DNA of 64,000 bases from Persicitalea jodogahamensis (GCF_014651615.1 NZ_BMXF01000002.1:289439-353438); one strand, 5' to 3'. Counted from the stretch's first letter, positions 18,607-27,583 are shown. Notes: generated by a model from the letters alone, not told the origin. Program-made: numbers and translations.

Positions 18607-19401
18607 GTGAGCATACTGGGTTATTTATCGTCTGTTTTAATTGGTGTCAGTTTGGGGCTGATTGGCGGTGGCGGCAGCATCCTCACCGTGCCTGTGCTGG
18701 TGTATCTGATTGGGCTGAACCCGGTCCTGTCTACGGCTTACTCGCTGTTTGTGGTCGGGACGACCTCGCTGGTGGGCTCTTTTACTTACATGAAGAAGCG
18801 GCTGGTTAACTACCGGGCCGCGCTGGTATTTGCGGTACCTTCTTTCGTTACCGTTTTTCTAACCCGTAAGTTCATCGTCCCAGCCATTCCCGACCCGGTA
18901 TTCACACTTGGCGACTTTACGTTGCAAAAGGGGGCGGGCATCATGGGTCTTTTCGCCCTGATCATGCTGGCGGCGGCCTTTTCCATGATCAGGCAGCGCA
19001 AAGATGCCAGCGACGAGTCAGAAAGCAGCGAGGTCAGCTTTAATCTGCCACTTATTGCTCTGGAAGGGGCCGCCGTGGGCCTGCTTACCGGATTGGTCGG
19101 TGCGGGCGGCGGTTTCCTGATTATCCCCGCCCTGGTTTTGCTGGCCAAAATTCCTATGAAAATGGCCGTAGGGACTTCATTGCTGATTATCGCTGCCAAG
19201 TCACTCATCGGTTTTTTGGGCGACCTGGGGCAGCAAGCCATCGACTGGCACTTCCTGACCGTGTTCACATTGCTGTCGATTTCGGGGATTTTTCTGGGCT
19301 CTTACCTCACCCGGTTTATCTCCGGGGAGAAACTCAAGCGAGTCTTCGGGTGGTTTGTACTGGGGATGGCAGCGGTGATTTTGTGGAAAGAATTTTATTG
19401 A
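18607..19401 (+). CDS. TauE/SafE-type sulfite/sulfur-anion exporter
   Basis: 264-residue membrane protein of the TauE/SafE family (8 or so helices). Internal duplication is visible in the two glycine-rich openings IGVSLGLIGGGGSILTVPVLVYL and AAVGLLTGLVGAGGGFLIIPALVLL. Members move sulfite, sulfoacetate or other sulfur anions across the inner membrane. It heads the cluster with a CstB-like enzyme and two YeeE-type proteins, as in cst-type operons where TauE removes sulfite produced by persulfide oxidation. Start is GTG at 18607. Confidence 0.88.
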   Translation: MSILGYLSSVLIGVSLGLIGGGGSILTVPVLVYLIGLNPVLSTAYSLFVVGTTSLVGSFTYMKKRLVNYRAALVFAVPSFVTVFLTRKFIVPAIPDPVFTLGDFTLQKGAGIMGLFALIMLAAAFSMIRQRKDASDESESSEVSFNLPLIALEGAAVGLLTGLVGAGGGFLIIPALVLLAKIPMKMAVGTSLLIIAAKSLIGFLGDLGQQAIDWHFLTVFTLLSISGIFLGSYLTRFISGEKLKRVFGWFVLGMAAVILWKEFY

Positions 19402-19524
19402 AAGAGGTACCTCAGTCCTTGATTACCTGAGCGCTGTATTCACCAATACTTTTTTGGCACTTGGCGGGGACAATAAGATAAACTTAGGTACTTAGGAACT
19501 AGGGTACTCATTAACTTAAAAATC

Positions 19525-20931
19525 ATGAAAATAGAACAAATTTATACCGGCTGCCTGGCGCAGGGAGCCTATTTTATCGAATCGGAAGGTGAAGCAGCGG
19601 TGATCGATCCGCTGCGGGAAGTGCAGCCTTATCTGGACAAGGCGCAGCGCGAAGGCGCGACGATCAAGTATGTCTTCGAGACGCACTTTCACGCCGATTT
19701 TGTGTCGGGACACCTCGATCTCTCGGAGAAAACCGGCGCGCCCATCGTGTACGGGCCGAACGCCAATCCGAACTTTGCTGCGCATATCGCGGCTGACGGA
19801 GAGGAGTTCAAACTCGGAAAAATCACCATCAAAGCCCTGCACACGCCTGGCCATACCATGGAGTCAACGTGCTATTTGCTTCTGGACGAAAACGGTAAGG
19901 AAACGGCTCTTTTCAGCGGTGACACGCTATTCATCGGCGATGTAGGTCGGCCCGACCTGGCGCAAAAGAGCGACTTGACGACGGAGGATTTAGCCGGACA
20001 TTTGTTCGATAGCCTGCGGAATAAGGTCATGCCCTTGCCCAACGACCTGATCGTGTATCCGGCCCACGGGGCAGGTTCGGCTTGTGGCAAGAACATGAGC
20101 AAGGAGACGTCCGATACGCTGGGTAACCAGAAAATGTTCAACTACGCCCTGCGGGCCGACATGACGAAGGAAGAATTTGTCAAGGAAGTCACGGACGGAC
20201 TGGACGAGCCGCCGCAGTACTTCCCGCAAAATGTCCAGATGAACAAGGAAGGCTACGAAAGCATCGATGACGTGCTGGCACGTGGTGCACAAGCACTCAG
20301 TCCGGCGGCCTTCGAGGTGGCCGCCAACGAAACGGGTGCGTTGATTCTGGATACCCGGGCAGCGGCGGACTTTGCCGAAGGCTTTATTCCCAATTCTATA
20401 AATATTGGCATCGATGGTAGTTTCGCTCCCTGGGTGGGCGCCTTAATTCCCGACTTGAAACAAACGCTATTGCTTGTCACCGAACCGGGTCGCGAAGAAG
20501 AGGTAGTTACGCGCCTGGCGCGGGTGGGTTACGACCACACGCTGGGGTACCTGAAAGGAGGTTTTGCGGCCTGGCAGGATGCCGGGAGTGAAACGGACAC
20601 GGTACAGTCGGTGGCAGCGGACGATTTCGCGGAAAAATTCAAAAGTGACGACCTGACGATCATCGATGTGCGCAAGCCCACCGAGTTTGACGAGGGGCAC
20701 GTTGAAGGAGCTAAAAACCTGCCGCTCGATCATATCAGCGACCTCATGGCGGAGTTTCCCAAAAATGAGCCCATGTACCTCCACTGTGCGGGCGGCTACC
20801 GTTCCATGATCGCTTCCTCGATCCTGAAAGCCCGTGGTTTCGACAACGTCGTCAACATCGAAGGTGGTTACGGAGCCATGACGAAGGCAGGCGTTGCCGT
20901 CAGTGGCCAGGAGTCGGCAGCGAGTAACTAA
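19525..20931 (+). CDS. CstB-like persulfide dioxygenase-rhodanese fusion
   Basis: 468 residues. Residues 1-~235 are a metallo-beta-lactamase fold with the persulfide dioxygenase metal motif THFHADFVSGH, later HTPGHT and FSGDTLFIGDVGRPD. Residues ~265-355 are a rhodanese fold with no catalytic Cys (LLLVTEPGREEEV where the Cys loop belongs). Residues ~365-460 are a second rhodanese with catalytic Cys421 in LHCAGGYRS. PDO + pseudo-rhodanese + rhodanese is the architecture known from Staphylococcus CstB, which oxidises persulfides to thiosulfate. Probable role: cytoplasmic sulfide/persulfide detoxification. No CsoR/CstR-type regulator gene is visible nearby. Confidence 0.9.
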   Translation: MKIEQIYTGCLAQGAYFIESEGEAAVIDPLREVQPYLDKAQREGATIKYVFETHFHADFVSGHLDLSEKTGAPIVYGPNANPNFAAHIAADGEEFKLGKITIKALHTPGHTMESTCYLLLDENGKETALFSGDTLFIGDVGRPDLAQKSDLTTEDLAGHLFDSLRNKVMPLPNDLIVYPAHGAGSACGKNMSKETSDTLGNQKMFNYALRADMTKEEFVKEVTDGLDEPPQYFPQNVQMNKEGYESIDDVLARGAQALSPAAFEVAANETGALILDTRAAADFAEGFIPNSINIGIDGSFAPWVGALIPDLKQTLLLVTEPGREEEVVTRLARVGYDHTLGYLKGGFAAWQDAGSETDTVQSVAADDFAEKFKSDDLTIIDVRKPTEFDEGHVEGAKNLPLDHISDLMAEFPKNEPMYLHCAGGYRSMIASSILKARGFDNVVNIEGGYGAMTKAGVAVSGQESAASN

Positions 20932-21020
20932 TAGCCAAGGCTATTTGCCCAGAAACTTTTCATCAGACCGGAAAGTTTTCTGTACCAGTATTTCTATACA
21001 TACACTATAATTTTTTTCTC

Positions 21021-21596
21021 TTGAATTTTCTTGAATTAATCCGGCAGCCCTGGCCGTGGTACATAGCCGGGCCACTCATCGGGCTCACTGTTCCGGCCCT
21101 GCTAATCATCGGGAATAAGCCTTTTGGCATTTCTTCTTCGTTGCGCCATGCGTGCGCGGCCTGTGTTCCGGCCAATATTTCCTTTTTCAAGTACGACTGG
21201 AAAGCGGAATCCTGGAACCTGATCTTCGTGTTGGGTATTGCCTTAGGAGGCTTTATCGCCACGCAGTTCCTGGCCGACCCCAACGCCATCGTGATTGCCT
21301 CCGACACCCAGCAAGACCTGGCCGCGCTGGGCATTACCGATTTTTCGGGACTGATGCCCGCCGATCTCTTTTCGGTTGAAAACATTTTCAACTTCAAGGG
21401 TTTGATCTTCTTCGTTTTTGGTGGATTTCTCGTGGGCTTTGGAACTCGCTACGCGGGCGGCTGCACCTCGGGGCACGCCATCATGGGAATCGCCAACCTG
21501 CAATGGCCTTCGCTGGTCGCTACTATCTGCTTCATGATTGGCGGTTTTGTCGGCACGCTCGTGCTGCTTCCCTGGTTGATGGGATTAGTGGGGTAG
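21021..21596 (+). CDS. YeeE/YedE sulfur-transport family protein (first half)
   Basis: 191-residue integral membrane protein of the DUF395/YeeE-YedE (thiosulfate/sulfur transporter) family. The conserved Cys motif GGCTSGHAIMGIANL sits in the third helix region, and an additional Cys pair is in HACAACVPANISFF. Start is TTG at 21021 (MNFLELIRQPWPWY). It is followed by a second, smaller YeeE-type gene; such split pairs usually act together. Expected to bring thiosulfate or another sulfur species to, or away from, the CstB-like enzyme. Confidence 0.85.
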   Translation: MNFLELIRQPWPWYIAGPLIGLTVPALLIIGNKPFGISSSLRHACAACVPANISFFKYDWKAESWNLIFVLGIALGGFIATQFLADPNAIVIASDTQQDLAALGITDFSGLMPADLFSVENIFNFKGLIFFVFGGFLVGFGTRYAGGCTSGHAIMGIANLQWPSLVATICFMIGGFVGTLVLLPWLMGLVG

Positions 21597-21670
21597 AAAG
21601 GGGTAAAGTTGCAATAGCATAGAGTAACTCCCTTTATTTAAGGCAGATGTACATAAGGATTTTATAGAAT

Positions 21671-22186
21671 ATGAAAAATACACAAGAAAATTTCGTTGTC
21701 AGTCCGTCTGCTCCTGATTTGACCCCGGAACAGAAACCGGGTGTTCAGAACGAACAGCGCAACCCGGAAAATGTCGCCAACCTGGGCAGGTACCTGATTG
21801 TGGGAGTGTTGTTCGGAATCGTTTTCGTGAAGGCCGAAATCATTTCCTGGTTCAGGATTCAGGAGATGTTTCGGTTGGATTCTTTCCACATGTACGGCGT
21901 GATCGGCTCGGCCGTCATGGTAGGTATGCTGTCCATTTTCTTGATTAAGAAATGGAATGCCAAGACGCTATCGGGAGATAAAATCACCATTGCCCCCAAG
22001 ACTTTTCAGAAAGGTCAGATCTACGGTGGGTTGCTCTTTGGCCTGGGCTGGGCTTTGACCGGTGCTTGTCCGGGGCCGCTCTACGCCCAAATCGGCAGTG
22101 GTTTTCTGGTCGTCATCATCACCCTGCTCAGCGCGATGTTAGGTACCTGGACGTACGGGTACTTTCGGGAGCGGCTGCCGCATTGA
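21671..22186 (+). CDS. YeeE/YedE family protein (second half, DUF6691-type)
   Basis: 171 residues: a cytoplasmic N-terminus of about 35 polar residues, then about four helices, with the conserved Cys in GWALTGACPGPLYAQIGSG corresponding to the GCTSGH site of the partner. Ends the sulfur cluster (tauE, cstB-like, yeeE, yeeE), all on one strand with gaps of 70-125 nt. Probably forms a two-subunit transporter with the previous protein. Confidence 0.83.
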   Translation: MKNTQENFVVSPSAPDLTPEQKPGVQNEQRNPENVANLGRYLIVGVLFGIVFVKAEIISWFRIQEMFRLDSFHMYGVIGSAVMVGMLSIFLIKKWNAKTLSGDKITIAPKTFQKGQIYGGLLFGLGWALTGACPGPLYAQIGSGFLVVIITLLSAMLGTWTYGYFRERLPH

Positions 22187-22190
22187 TTAT

Positions 22191-22250
22191 TAATTTTGAA
22201 TGAGAGAATAAATATTAGCTGGCGACAGCAACATTCACTCATTCAAAATT
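22191..22250. repeat. Intergenic palindrome between convergent genes
   Basis: AATTTTGAATGAGAGAAT at 22192-22209 pairs with its near-complement ending ATTCAAAATT at 22250 (right arm 22231-22250, one mismatch). It shares the word GAATGAGTGAAT with the elements at 1413-1506 and 29868-29931. The right arm overlaps the last codons of the convergent methyltransferase gene, so it may serve as a terminator for both. Confidence 0.6.
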
Positions 22251-22990
22251 GACTTCCGCGCTAAAATATAGGCTTGCTCATCGCCCAGCGCGAAGGGTTC
22301 GCCGTCGAGGCTGCCAAACGTTTCGATGACGGTCAACCCGGCTTCCTGCAGCAGGGCGGATAGCTCGGCCAGCGAGTAAACGTACTGCTCGATGCTCCGC
22401 GTTACTTTCTCGGAGCCGCGGGTGTAGGTAAGCTCAGCGCGGATGACGCCCTCCGCCACGTCGAATTCATTGTGGGCCAGATACGTGATGTCATCTCCCA
22501 CGGGCATCCAGGTGCGTTCCTGGAAGTTGGGAAAGACGCTTTCCGCCAGTAACTGTGTGTGCGCCACAAAGTAGCCTCCGAGCTGAATTTGCTCCCCTAT
22601 TTTTCGCAAGAAGCTTTTCATCTTCTCGCGGGGAAAGAAACTGAAACTGTTTCCCAGGCAATAGGCCGCCGCGTAGGTAGTTTCAGGTAGTTTTATTTCG
22701 TCAAATTCTCCCTGCACTACCGTCACAGGAAGCTTTGCCGTGTGGGCTTCCTTCTGCAATTCCTGACAGTATTCCTCTGAAATATCTACGGCAGTCAGTT
22801 CGAAACCGCGCTCGGCCAGCGGCAGGGCGTGGCGGCCGTATCCCGCCAGCACGTCCAGCACCCGGTCGCCCTCTTTCAATTCCAGCACATCGGCCAGAAA
22901 ATCCACTTCCCAGTCGGTGTATTCTTCCGACTGACTTTCTTTCCAGGCGGTTTGGGGCAAGCCCTCAAAAAAGGTACGATACCAGGCCAT
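22235..22990 (-). CDS. SAM-dependent methyltransferase, class I
   Basis: 251 residues with a Rossmann methyltransferase core: motif I DRVLDVLAGYGRHALPLAERG (about 42-62, with A for the usual C/G), post-I TAVDISEEY, motif II region PVTVVQGEFDEIKLPETTYAAAYCLGNSFSFF. The C-terminal part is a small beta domain (YSLAELSALLQEAGLTVIETFGSLDGEPF). Methyltransferase-25/11 group; substrate not predictable. No linked pathway genes: the neighbours are convergent or separately transcribed. Confidence 0.85.
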   Translation of the reverse strand: MAWYRTFFEGLPQTAWKESQSEEYTDWEVDFLADVLELKEGDRVLDVLAGYGRHALPLAERGFELTAVDISEEYCQELQKEAHTAKLPVTVVQGEFDEIKLPETTYAAAYCLGNSFSFFPREKMKSFLRKIGEQIQLGGYFVAHTQLLAESVFPNFQERTWMPVGDDITYLAHNEFDVAEGVIRAELTYTRGSEKVTRSIEQYVYSLAELSALLQEAGLTVIETFGSLDGEPFALGDEQAYILARKSILNE

Positions 22991-23026
22991 GAGTTTAGTA
23001 GTTGAGTTTTGTAAAGCAACAAAGAT

Positions 23027-23160
23027 TTAAAGCGACAGAGCGGCAAAGTTAGGTTTCTGCCTTTACTGTTACACTAGCAAAGCCGCAGATATTATTTGCA
23101 AATAGACAAGTGGGAGCGCTCGCTTAGAAACTCTGTTACTTTGAAGCTCTGTCGCTTTGT
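23027..23160. repeat. Long inverted repeat overlapping the EamA gene 3' end
   Basis: AAAGCGACAGAGCGGCAAAG near 23030-23049 pairs with CTTTGAAGCTCTGTCGCTTT at 23140-23159, about 90 nt apart. The right arm includes the last codons and stop of the EamA gene, so its C-terminal GYRERQSDRASK is written by the repeat. The words GACAGAG and CTCTGTCGC recur in the element at 28090-28190. Confidence 0.55.
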
Positions 23161-24116
23161 CGCTCCCTGTAACCCCGCAACGACACCAACACCCCGCCGC
23201 CTATAATTAAGCCCATGCCGATGAGGGTCAGCGTACCCGGAAAGGGATCGCCGAGCCACAGACCAAGCAGGCCGGAAAACAGGATATTCACGTAAGCCAC
23301 CGACGCCACGCGTCCGGCTTTGTCGTAGCGGAAGGCAATCGTGAGCAAGTACTGCCCGACCATCGCCACGATGCCCAGGGCCAGGAAGCCCAGCCAGTGC
23401 GTAAGGGTGACGGGCATGATGAAATGCCCGATCAAAAAGCCGTACCCCTCGACATCGAGGTACTCGCCCGCCAGCATCGAAAGAATCGGCATCAGAATAC
23501 CTGATAGCATGAACGACAGAATGATGGCCCGCGTGTCGTAAAAAGTACTCAACTGCCGGATCGAGAGGTAGGCAATGGCGGTACAAATCGCGTTGCTCAG
23601 ACCGATGGCGTGGTGGCCCAGCGGGGCGGTCAGGTCGGGACGGAAAATAAAAAGGATACCCGCGAATCCTACGAAGATTGCCAGCCATTCGCGTTTAGTG
23701 AGCGTTTCGCCCACAAAAACCCAGGATAGCAGAGCCAGGAAAATAGGGTAGCTATACTGGTAAGTCGTGGCTGCACCCAGGCCGAGCGTCTGCACGGCGT
23801 AGAAGAACAAGTACAGCGACAACGTGCCAATGACACCGCGCCACACCAGCAGCAGCGGACGGCCTCCGGTTTGTTGCAGGGGACGGTTGAGCATACTGAT
23901 CAACACGAATACAACGCCCACGAGATTGCGGAAAAACACCAGTTCAACCGTGTCAAAATCGCGACTGAGCCACTTGGCCATGGCCCCCACGGTTCCGAAG
24001 CACATCACTGCGCCGAGCATGTAGAAAATCCCCTTGCGGGAAACGGGCGGCAATTCGGTCGTGGTAGTGAGGGCCAAGTGCTGGTACCTTGTGTTCAAAT
24101 CGGAGAAGTCGGCCAA
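23136..24116 (-). CDS. EamA/DMT-family transporter
   Basis: 10-helix drug/metabolite transporter with two EamA halves: MLGAVMCFGTVGAMAKWLSRDFDTVELVFFRNLVG at the start and GFLALGIVAMVGQYLLTIAFRYDKAGRVASVAYVNILFSGLLG in the second. Up to 326 residues, typical for the family. The most upstream start (TTG at 24116) is unlikely because a good -7 promoter element covers it; TTG at 24098 or ATG at 24020 (just before helix 1) are better. The C-terminal tail is encoded inside an inverted repeat. Substrate unknown. Confidence 0.88.
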   Translation of the reverse strand: MADFSDLNTRYQHLALTTTTELPPVSRKGIFYMLGAVMCFGTVGAMAKWLSRDFDTVELVFFRNLVGVVFVLISMLNRPLQQTGGRPLLLVWRGVIGTLSLYLFFYAVQTLGLGAATTYQYSYPIFLALLSWVFVGETLTKREWLAIFVGFAGILFIFRPDLTAPLGHHAIGLSNAICTAIAYLSIRQLSTFYDTRAIILSFMLSGILMPILSMLAGEYLDVEGYGFLIGHFIMPVTLTHWLGFLALGIVAMVGQYLLTIAFRYDKAGRVASVAYVNILFSGLLGLWLGDPFPGTLTLIGMGLIIGGGVLVSLRGYRERQSDRASK

Positions 24117-24121
24117 AGGTA
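24114..24121 (-). promoter_or_regulatory. -7 promoter element, EamA gene
   Basis: The reverse strand reads TACCTTTG (TAnnTTTG consensus). It overlaps the first possible start codon of the EamA gene and argues for a start further in. Confidence 0.45.
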
Positions 24122-24250
24122 GCTATTCCGGAAATAACTAGGTCCGCCCGGCCGTTCAAAAAGGCCACCTTTGCTAACCTGCCCCCCAATGTGAATGATA
24201 AAGAGCCATTAATTTTTCATGGTCCATTATCCACTATTCATTAAGTTGAC

Positions 24251-24258
24251 TACCTTTG
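24251..24258 (+). promoter_or_regulatory. -7 promoter element before the B12 riboswitch
   Basis: TACCTTTG matches TAnnTTTG. The transcript would start just before the conserved riboswitch body, as expected. No good -33 TTG is seen at the usual distance. Confidence 0.6.
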
Positions 24259-24264
24259 TCGCAG

Positions 24265-24452
24265 TTTTTGGTGCCTGATGCTTTTTCAAGAAAGCTTTCA
24301 AGGCTGAAAAGGGAATCCCGTGCGAACCGGGAACTGTCCCCGCAACTGTAAGTCTCAATATATAATAGCTGGTTCGATCCACTTGCCACTGCATTTTTTC
24401 AGGATGCGGGAAGGCCCGGAACCCGCGAGACGAGTCAGGAGACCTGCCAAGG
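24265..24452 (+). ncRNA. Cobalamin riboswitch
   Basis: Conserved blocks appear in order: GGTGCC at the 5' side; AAAGGGAATCCCGTGCGAA; CCGGGAACTGTCCCCGCAACTGTAA; GCCACTG; GGAAGG; and the B12-box-type 3' block AGTCAGGAGACCTGCC at 24434-24449. This is the standard AdoCbl riboswitch arrangement. About 110 nt separate it from the ATG of the BtuB-like gene (24560), which leaves room for the expression platform. It should turn down the outer-membrane B12 uptake operon when cobalamin is plentiful. Confidence 0.96.
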
Positions 24453-24559
24453 ATGATCCGCTGTTCCGGTTTTCGGAGGAAAGACCGGGAGGGCGTTGGT
24501 TCTTTAAGATTGTTGCAGTTTTCTTGAACCAACTGCGTGGTTTTACTTTTTGGAGTTTC

Positions 24560-26497
24560 ATGTTTTTACGTGCGGTAAGACGGGCCAGCGGCCTGTACCA
24601 CATTTTTTTGGCTTTGGCCATAAGCACTACTGCTTTCGCGCAGCGCGATACCATCGCGCTGGAACCCGTGACGGTGGTAGGCTTTGCGCCCGAGCGGTTC
24701 ATGGCGGGGTTGAAAATCCAGCGTCTGGACTCGGCTACGCTGCAGCAGTTCCGGTTTCAGAGCATCGGCGACCTGCTGGCGTTCAACACACCGCTGGCTT
24801 TCAAAAATTACGGGCCGGGGCGGCTGAATACCGTTTCGTTCCGGGGGACATCGGCCCAGCACACGGCGGTACTTTGGAACGGGCTGAATATCAATCAACC
24901 CAATCTGGGGCAAACCGATTTTTCCACCCTACCCGTGGCAGGTTTCGAGCGTTTGTCGGTGCAGTATGGCGCGGCGGCCAGCGCAGTGGGGACTGACGCG
25001 GTAGGGGGTGGTATTTTGCTGCAAAGCAGCGGGACGCAACCGAAAGGCATCCGTTTTTTTCTGGGGCGGCGGCAGGCGAGTTTCGGCAACCAGCAGACGC
25101 AGGCCGGAGGTACTTACGGCGCGAAGGTTGGCGATGTGCTCCACTTTTCGGGGAAGACGCTCTACTACGACGGGCGCATGAAAAACAAGTACCCTTACAC
25201 CGAGCGAAGCGGCTACTATATGGAACCTTCCGCCGCCGAGCAGCGGGGATTCGTGCAGGACTTAATTTTGGCAGGAAAAAAAGGAAGAAAACTCTCGGCG
25301 CACCTGTGGCTCACCGACAACGGAAGTACCCTGACGCCCGAAAATCCCGACGCTCGTCAACTTACCCGTACCCAGTCGCGCCGGGCGCTGGTACAGTACC
25401 AAACGCCCTCCTGGACGTGGCGCACCGCCTTCACCCGTGACCTGATCGACTTCGGCGCGGGCGATTATTCGCAGCTCGACCACACCGCCACCGACCGTTT
25501 CCTGACGCATCTTGAAAAAGAAATGGCGTGGCAGCTAGGGGGAGGGAGCGCGACGGTCAATCTGCGGGTAGGCGGCGAAGCGGCGCACTACCGTACCCGT
25601 GTAGACGACTACACAGCAGCTTTCATTTCAGAAAACCGCGCCGATCTTTTTGCGTTGAGCCGTTGGCAATTCGGTCCGCGCTGGCTGGTATCGGCCAATG
25701 TGCGGCAGGCGTTCGTTACCCGCTTCGATCCGCCGCTCACCCCTTCGCTCGGTACGGAGTACCGCCTGCTGAACGGGCCAAAGTACCACTTAACCGCCAA
25801 AGGTTCGGTGAGCCGCAGCTACCGCGTTCCGACGCTGAACGAGCGTTACTGGAAGGTACTTGGTAACCCGGAAATCCGGTCCGAAAGCGGCTTGAATAAA
25901 GAACTGGGTCTGGAAGCCAAATGGCAGCCCTCTGAATCGCAGCAAGTCACGGCTTCGCTCACCGCTTACCACAACCGCGTGGACGACTGGACGTACTGGA
26001 ATCCCGACCGCAACTACCGCGTCGAAAACCTGCAACTCGTCGTGGCGCGGGGCGTGGAAATGCAGGCGCAATGGCGGGCCGATTTTCCGGCTTGGCAGAC
26101 CGGGTCCACTTTGGGTTATGCGCTCAACCGTTCCTCGCAGGAGCGGGTGTATAACGCCTACGCCGGAGACATCGTGGGCAAGCAACTGGTGTATGTCCCC
26201 GTGCACCAGGGTACTTTCAATGCGTATGCGCAGCGCGGCGTTTTTCGCTTTACCACCCAGGTGCGCGGCCAAACGCGGAGTTTTACTACTTTCGATAATT
26301 CAAGAGATTTGCCCGGTTATGTGCTGGTCAATTTGCTGGCTGAGGTCACCGGACAGCGGGGGCACTGGCGGGCCGACCTGCAGGCGCAGGCGAATAATAT
26401 TTTTAATGCCCTGTACTTAAATGTAGGCCGGAACGCCATGCCGGGGCGCAGTTTTTCGTTGAATCTTTTACTTACTTATAATTCTGAATCAAAATGA
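24560..26497 (+). CDS. btuB: TonB-dependent outer-membrane cobalamin receptor (BtuB-like)
   Basis: 645 residues from ATG 24560, chosen because it opens a clean signal peptide (MFLRAVRRASGLYHIFLALA...AFAQ) after the riboswitch; the frame stays open upstream but only through the riboswitch. Plug domain follows: LDSATLQQFRFQSIGDLLAFNTPLAFKNYGPGRLNTVSFRGTSAQHTAVLWNGLNINQPNLGQTDFSTLPV, with the G.GGG-like VGTDAVGGGILL. The rest is beta-barrel, ending in the aromatic strand NAMPGRSFSLNLLLTYNSESK. B12 specificity is inferred from the riboswitch and from the BtuG-like gene, which overlaps by 4 nt (ATGA). Energised by TonB-ExbB-ExbD. Confidence 0.9.
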   Translation: MFLRAVRRASGLYHIFLALAISTTAFAQRDTIALEPVTVVGFAPERFMAGLKIQRLDSATLQQFRFQSIGDLLAFNTPLAFKNYGPGRLNTVSFRGTSAQHTAVLWNGLNINQPNLGQTDFSTLPVAGFERLSVQYGAAASAVGTDAVGGGILLQSSGTQPKGIRFFLGRRQASFGNQQTQAGGTYGAKVGDVLHFSGKTLYYDGRMKNKYPYTERSGYYMEPSAAEQRGFVQDLILAGKKGRKLSAHLWLTDNGSTLTPENPDARQLTRTQSRRALVQYQTPSWTWRTAFTRDLIDFGAGDYSQLDHTATDRFLTHLEKEMAWQLGGGSATVNLRVGGEAAHYRTRVDDYTAAFISENRADLFALSRWQFGPRWLVSANVRQAFVTRFDPPLTPSLGTEYRLLNGPKYHLTAKGSVSRSYRVPTLNERYWKVLGNPEIRSESGLNKELGLEAKWQPSESQQVTASLTAYHNRVDDWTYWNPDRNYRVENLQLVVARGVEMQAQWRADFPAWQTGSTLGYALNRSSQERVYNAYAGDIVGKQLVYVPVHQGTFNAYAQRGVFRFTTQVRGQTRSFTTFDNSRDLPGYVLVNLLAEVTGQRGHWRADLQAQANNIFNALYLNVGRNAMPGRSFSLNLLLTYNSESK

Positions 26498-27579
26498 AAA
26501 TGAAGTTTTTCAAAGTGTTGGGCGTAGTGCTGTTGGTGGGGTCGTTGAACGCCTGTCGCGAAAAAGACCCGGAACCCGAAGTCTACGAACTGGGTGTGAT
26601 GGTGCTGAACTCCGGAAATTTCTTCGATAATAACGGCAGTATTTCGTATTTCAAGCGGGAAAAAACTACCGCCATCGTTGATCTATTCGAGAAGGAAAAC
26701 AACCGCGCATTCAATGGTGGCGTGCAGGGCTACGCCGAAACGGGCGAACACTCGCTCATCCTGGTAGACAACGACAAAGTTGGGCTGGATAAAGTGGAAA
26801 TCGTGAACCTCGGCAAATGGACTTCGGAAGCTTCGCTGGGTGCGCCCGACATCGAGAACCCCCGTTCGGTGGTGGGTGTTAGTCCTACCAAAGCGTATGT
26901 TTCATGCTACGGGGCTACCGGAGTTTACCCCAACTACTTCGCAAATCCCGGCTACGTGGCGGTCATCGACCTAACTACCTTGAAGGTTGTCAAGAAAATT
27001 CCGGCACCCATGGGAGCCGAGAAAATGGTGAAACTGGGCAATGATGTCTTTTTGGGCAATGCCAGCGGCGCGGCCGAACTGTTGGTAATCGACACTGCGA
27101 CCGACGCCGTAAAACGAACCCTCAAAATCGGGGCTGGCCCTCAGCCAATATCGCCCGATGTCAACGGCAAACTTTGGGTAAAAACGGGCTTCTCGGTCGT
27201 GCGTTTAAACCCTAAAACGGATCAGGTCGAGGCCAACATGCGGGTGGGAACCGATCCCCGCAAGTCGCCCTCCTCTTTTGCCATTACACCAGACGGTCGG
27301 GGCTTTTACTACATCTACTCTTTCTACGATTCCGTGAGCGGAGTGGATAAGGGTGAAACTCACTATTTCGGTATTGATGATACGTCGATTCCCGGCAACA
27401 AACCCGTCATCAACCGCGCTTTCACGGGCCTCGGGGTCGACCCTTTACAAGGACTGATTTATGGCGGTGTGACGCCTTCCTACAAGCAGGCGGGTTACGT
27501 GGTCCGCTACCGGCCCAGCGGCGAGAAACTGGATTCGATCAAGGTAGGTATCGCGCCCTCGGGCTTTGTCTTCAAGTAA
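26494..27579 (+). CDS. BtuG-like surface lipoprotein, YncE-type beta-propeller
   Basis: 361 residues. Lipoprotein signal with lipobox LNAC (Cys21: MKMKFFKVLGVVLLVGSLNAC), then an acidic residue-rich start (REKDPEPEVYE), then repeating propeller blades. Examples are VAVIDLTTLKVVKKI, LLVIDTATDAVKRTLKIGAGPQPISPDVNGKLWV and FAITPDGRGFYYIYSFYDS. In Bacteroides, the BtuG lipoproteins encoded beside BtuB are seven-bladed propellers of this size that bind B12 very tightly at the surface and pass it to BtuB. Gene order, overlap with the receptor and riboswitch control all match. The name is inferred, since no ligand residues can be judged by eye. Confidence 0.8.
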   Translation: MKMKFFKVLGVVLLVGSLNACREKDPEPEVYELGVMVLNSGNFFDNNGSISYFKREKTTAIVDLFEKENNRAFNGGVQGYAETGEHSLILVDNDKVGLDKVEIVNLGKWTSEASLGAPDIENPRSVVGVSPTKAYVSCYGATGVYPNYFANPGYVAVIDLTTLKVVKKIPAPMGAEKMVKLGNDVFLGNASGAAELLVIDTATDAVKRTLKIGAGPQPISPDVNGKLWVKTGFSVVRLNPKTDQVEANMRVGTDPRKSPSSFAITPDGRGFYYIYSFYDSVSGVDKGETHYFGIDDTSIPGNKPVINRAFTGLGVDPLQGLIYGGVTPSYKQAGYVVRYRPSGEKLDSIKVGIAPSGFVFK

Positions 27580-27583
27580 AATT

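Noticed and set aside
24367-24390. tRNA-like GGTTCGATCC
   Set aside because: It lies inside the cobalamin riboswitch and no cloverleaf can be folded around it.
24320-24559. Upstream extension of the BtuB-like reading frame
   Set aside because: The extension runs through conserved cobalamin riboswitch sequence and carries no signal peptide; ATG 24560 opens a clean one.
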